From Algoriphagus litoralis (lineage in GTDB: Bacteria > Bacteroidota > Bacteroidia > Cytophagales > Cyclobacteriaceae), in NCBI RefSeq assembly GCF_003259255.1, contig NZ_QGOL01000009.1, forward strand, positions 124,001-188,000: a stretch of DNA of 64,000 nucleotides. The letters are read 5' to 3'. The notes beneath the pieces were generated by a model, which saw only the letters and a program-made list of their open reading frames with translations, did no database searches and was not told where the DNA came from. Below, in pieces: positions 62,580-64,000 of this stretch (position 1 is the first letter of the stretch; each line of letters begins with the position of its first letter). Both the position numbers and the translations under genes were made by a program.

Positions 62580-62829
62580 ATACACGGTTTATTTGTCCAA
62601 GAGAGCCAAAAAGGAATTGGATAAACTTAGTGATTCAAATGCACAACCAATTCTATCTGCCATTGCCAATCTTGCTGAAGATCCTCGGCCTAATGGCTGT
62701 AAAAAATTAAAAGGGCGTGATGGTTTTCGAATTAGGATAGGTAATTACCGTGTAATTTATGAAGTTATTGATAGCCAATTAATTGTAGATGTCATCACTT
62801 TAGGCCATCGAAAAGATATCTATGATTAA
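62572..62829 (+). CDS. RelE/ParE-family toxin
   Basis: An 85-residue basic toxin with the RelE-superfamily fold pattern: YTVYLSKRAKKELDKL at the start and GFRIRIGNYRVIYEV followed by VITLGHRKDIYD at the end. RelE toxins cleave mRNA on the ribosome; ParE toxins act on gyrase. The RIRIGNYRVIY block favours RelE. It is the second gene of the pair. Confidence 0.9.
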   Translation: MPKYTVYLSKRAKKELDKLSDSNAQPILSAIANLAEDPRPNGCKKLKGRDGFRIRIGNYRVIYEVIDSQLIVDVITLGHRKDIYD

Positions 62830-62857
62830 ACTTTGAAGGAAAAATTGAAATCAATAA

Positions 62858-62896
62858 AATCAAAAGAGGCCGGATTTTTTCCGGCCTCTTTTGATT
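62858..62896. terminator. Bidirectional terminator between the toxin and prfB
   Basis: A perfect 16-bp stem AATCAAAAGAGGCCGG / CCGGCCTCTTTTGATT with a 7-nt T-rich loop; it serves both convergent genes. Confidence 0.93.
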
Positions 62897-63996
62897 ACTC
62901 TTTATTCGCTTCTTCCTCGCTTTGGGCGAGAAGGAAGGCTTTCATAAACTCATTCAAACCTCCGTCCAATACACTTTGTGCATCAGAGGTCTCATGTCCA
63001 GTACGGTTATCTTTCACCAATTTGTAGGGGTGAAGGACATAGTTTCGGATTTGAGAACCAAAGTCCACCCGAAGTTTGGAAGACTCGATCCGCGCGATTT
63101 CTGCATTTCGCTTCTCCAATTCCAGCTGATAAAGTCTAGACTTCAACATTTGCATCGCCTTCTCCCGGTTGGCTAACTGAGATCGTTCGATCTGGCAAAC
63201 TACGACGATTCCAGTGGGTTTGTGAGTCAATTGGACTTTGGTCTCGACCTTGTTCACATTTTGACCGCCAGCACCACCAGATCGGGAAGTGTGTAATTCC
63301 ACGTCGGCGGGATTAATTTCGATTTCGATCGAATCATCCACTTCCGGATAGGCATACACAGAAGCAAATGAAGTGTGCCGTCTTCCTCCTGAGTCAAATG
63401 GCGAAATTCGAACCAAACGGTGTACGCCTGTCTCCGATTTCAAAAATCCATAAGCAAGTGGCCCTTCAAATTCCAAAGTCGCTGATTTGATTCCTGCAAC
63501 TTCTCCTTCTTGGACATCTACTTCACGTACTTTAAATCCATTTTTCTCACCCCACATGATGTACATTCGCATCAGGATGGAAGCCCAGTCATTACTTTCT
63601 GTTCCTCCTGCCCCGGGATTGATTTCTAGGACTGCATTGAGTTGATCTTCCTCATTGGAAAGCATCTTTTTGAGCTCAAGTTCCTCTACGGCTTCTTTTG
63701 CTTTGAGATAATCTGCTTTCAATTCCTCTTCTGATACTTCTCCAGCACTATAAAATTCATACAGCACTTCTAAGTCCTGGATTTTTTGATCCAAGTTTTC
63801 AAAAGATGAGGTCCAGCCTTTTCGGGCCTGGATTTGTTTCATTGTTTTTTCGGCTTCTTCTGGGTTGTTCCAGAAGTCTGCCTGAGCCGATACGGCTTCG
63901 AAGTCTTCTATTTCTGCTTTCTTACGATCGTAGTCAAAGATACCTCCTCAAAGCCGAAGTGCGGGCTTTCAAGTCTTTCAGTTGTTCTGAAGTCAT
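62895..63996 (-). CDS. prfB: Peptide chain release factor 2, with programmed +1 frameshift
   Basis: The full 366-residue RF2 is read across a frameshift. Frame one runs from the ATG at 63996-63994 for 20 codons ending AGG-AGG-TAT-CTT-TGA; the in-frame TGA lies at 63936-63934. A +1 shift on CTT-TGA-C continues with GAC at 63935 in the main frame to the stop at 62895. The AGGAGG acts as the usual internal Shine-Dalgarno stimulator. Domain 2 carries SPF (198-200), which reads UGA/UAA, and domain 3 has GGQ (243-245) for peptide release. The factor autoregulates: little RF2 means slow termination at the UGA and more frameshift. Confidence 0.96.
63934..63951 (-). promoter_or_regulatory. RF2 autoregulatory frameshift signal
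   Basis: Minus-strand AGG-AGG-TAT-CTT-TGA plus C, essentially the E. coli prfB signal. The AGGAGG is placed 3 bases before the CTT slip codon, the spacing needed to push the ribosome forward by one base. Confidence 0.92.
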
Positions 63997-64000
63997 CTGT

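Noticed and set aside
63934-63936. In-frame TGA near the start of prfB as a sign of a pseudogene
   Set aside because: The context is the known RF2 +1 frameshift signal and the main frame is intact, so the stop is regulatory.
1-64000. tRNA, rRNA, insertion sequences or CRISPR arrays
   Set aside because: I saw no tRNA-like T-arm with matching acceptor stem, no transposase ORF and no regularly spaced repeats in the gene-free regions.

Overview
The window looks like a chromosomal segment of a Bacteroidetes (Bacteroidota) bacterium, most likely Cytophagales/Cyclobacteriaceae and Algoriphagus-like. The evidence is a type IX secretion C-terminal sorting domain on an amylase, a SusE-like lipoprotein, a FeoB-associated 38-residue Cys-rich peptide, DUF4394 and DUF2805 proteins, TAnnTTTG-type -7 boxes, few Shine-Dalgarno sequences and moderate GC. 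The genus is an inference from gene content.

Layout. 1-705: 3' end of a histidine kinase. 655-13592: an alpha-glucan (maltodextrin/starch) utilisation locus. A LacI-type regulator, GH31 alpha-glucosidase, sugar MFS permease and a cytoplasmic solute-binding-like protein lie on the minus strand. A SusE-like lipoprotein, a T9SS-exported GH13 amylase, a class II fructose-bisphosphate aldolase and a lipoprotein GH13 lie on the plus strand. LacI-type CAAACG operators sit on both sides of the regulator; no susC/susD pair is present. 13702-14718: a luciferase-like oxidoreductase. 15081-20480: an 1799-residue protein joining two alpha/beta-hydrolase domains, a CHAT caspase-like protease and a helical repeat tail. 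20546-26114: pfkA-mgsA, oligopeptidase B, mscL and an ECF sigma operon. 26205-29042: tandem USP, a candidate structured ~200-nt RNA not covered by any ORF, and a flippase. 29092-34774: an iron block (feoA-feoB-38 aa peptide, an unknown secreted protein, a heme-type TonB receptor). 35309-44893: two adjacent giant genes (1778 and 1407 aa) of no family I recognise. 44953-50526: a sulfide/persulfide module (SQR, Crp-type regulator, USP, TauE, membrane hydroxylase, small membrane protein, rhodanese) whose promoters share a Crp-like operator at a fixed distance from the -7 box. 50649-56271: DUF4394 lipoprotein, DUF2805/photolyase/DUF2256 trio, membrane and TPR proteins. 56481-62829: Lrp regulator, Nudix, MATE, M24 peptidase, MFS, a secreted unknown and a RelE-type toxin-antitoxin pair. 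62895-63996: prfB with its programmed +1 frameshift, complete within the window.

How the genes fit together. Extracellular and outer-membrane amylases release oligosaccharides; MFS uptake and GH31 cleavage feed glycolysis, with an aldolase gene built into the same cluster and pfkA/mgsA nearby. The sulfide module would oxidise sulfide to persulfide, transfer sulfane sulfur and export sulfur oxyanions under an autoregulated Crp-family sensor. The best candidates for undescribed biology are the giant two-gene unit at 35-45 kb, the dual-hydrolase CHAT protein at 15-20 kb and the structured RNA at 27.4-27.6 kb. All family assignments come from motif recognition by eye; no database search was run.
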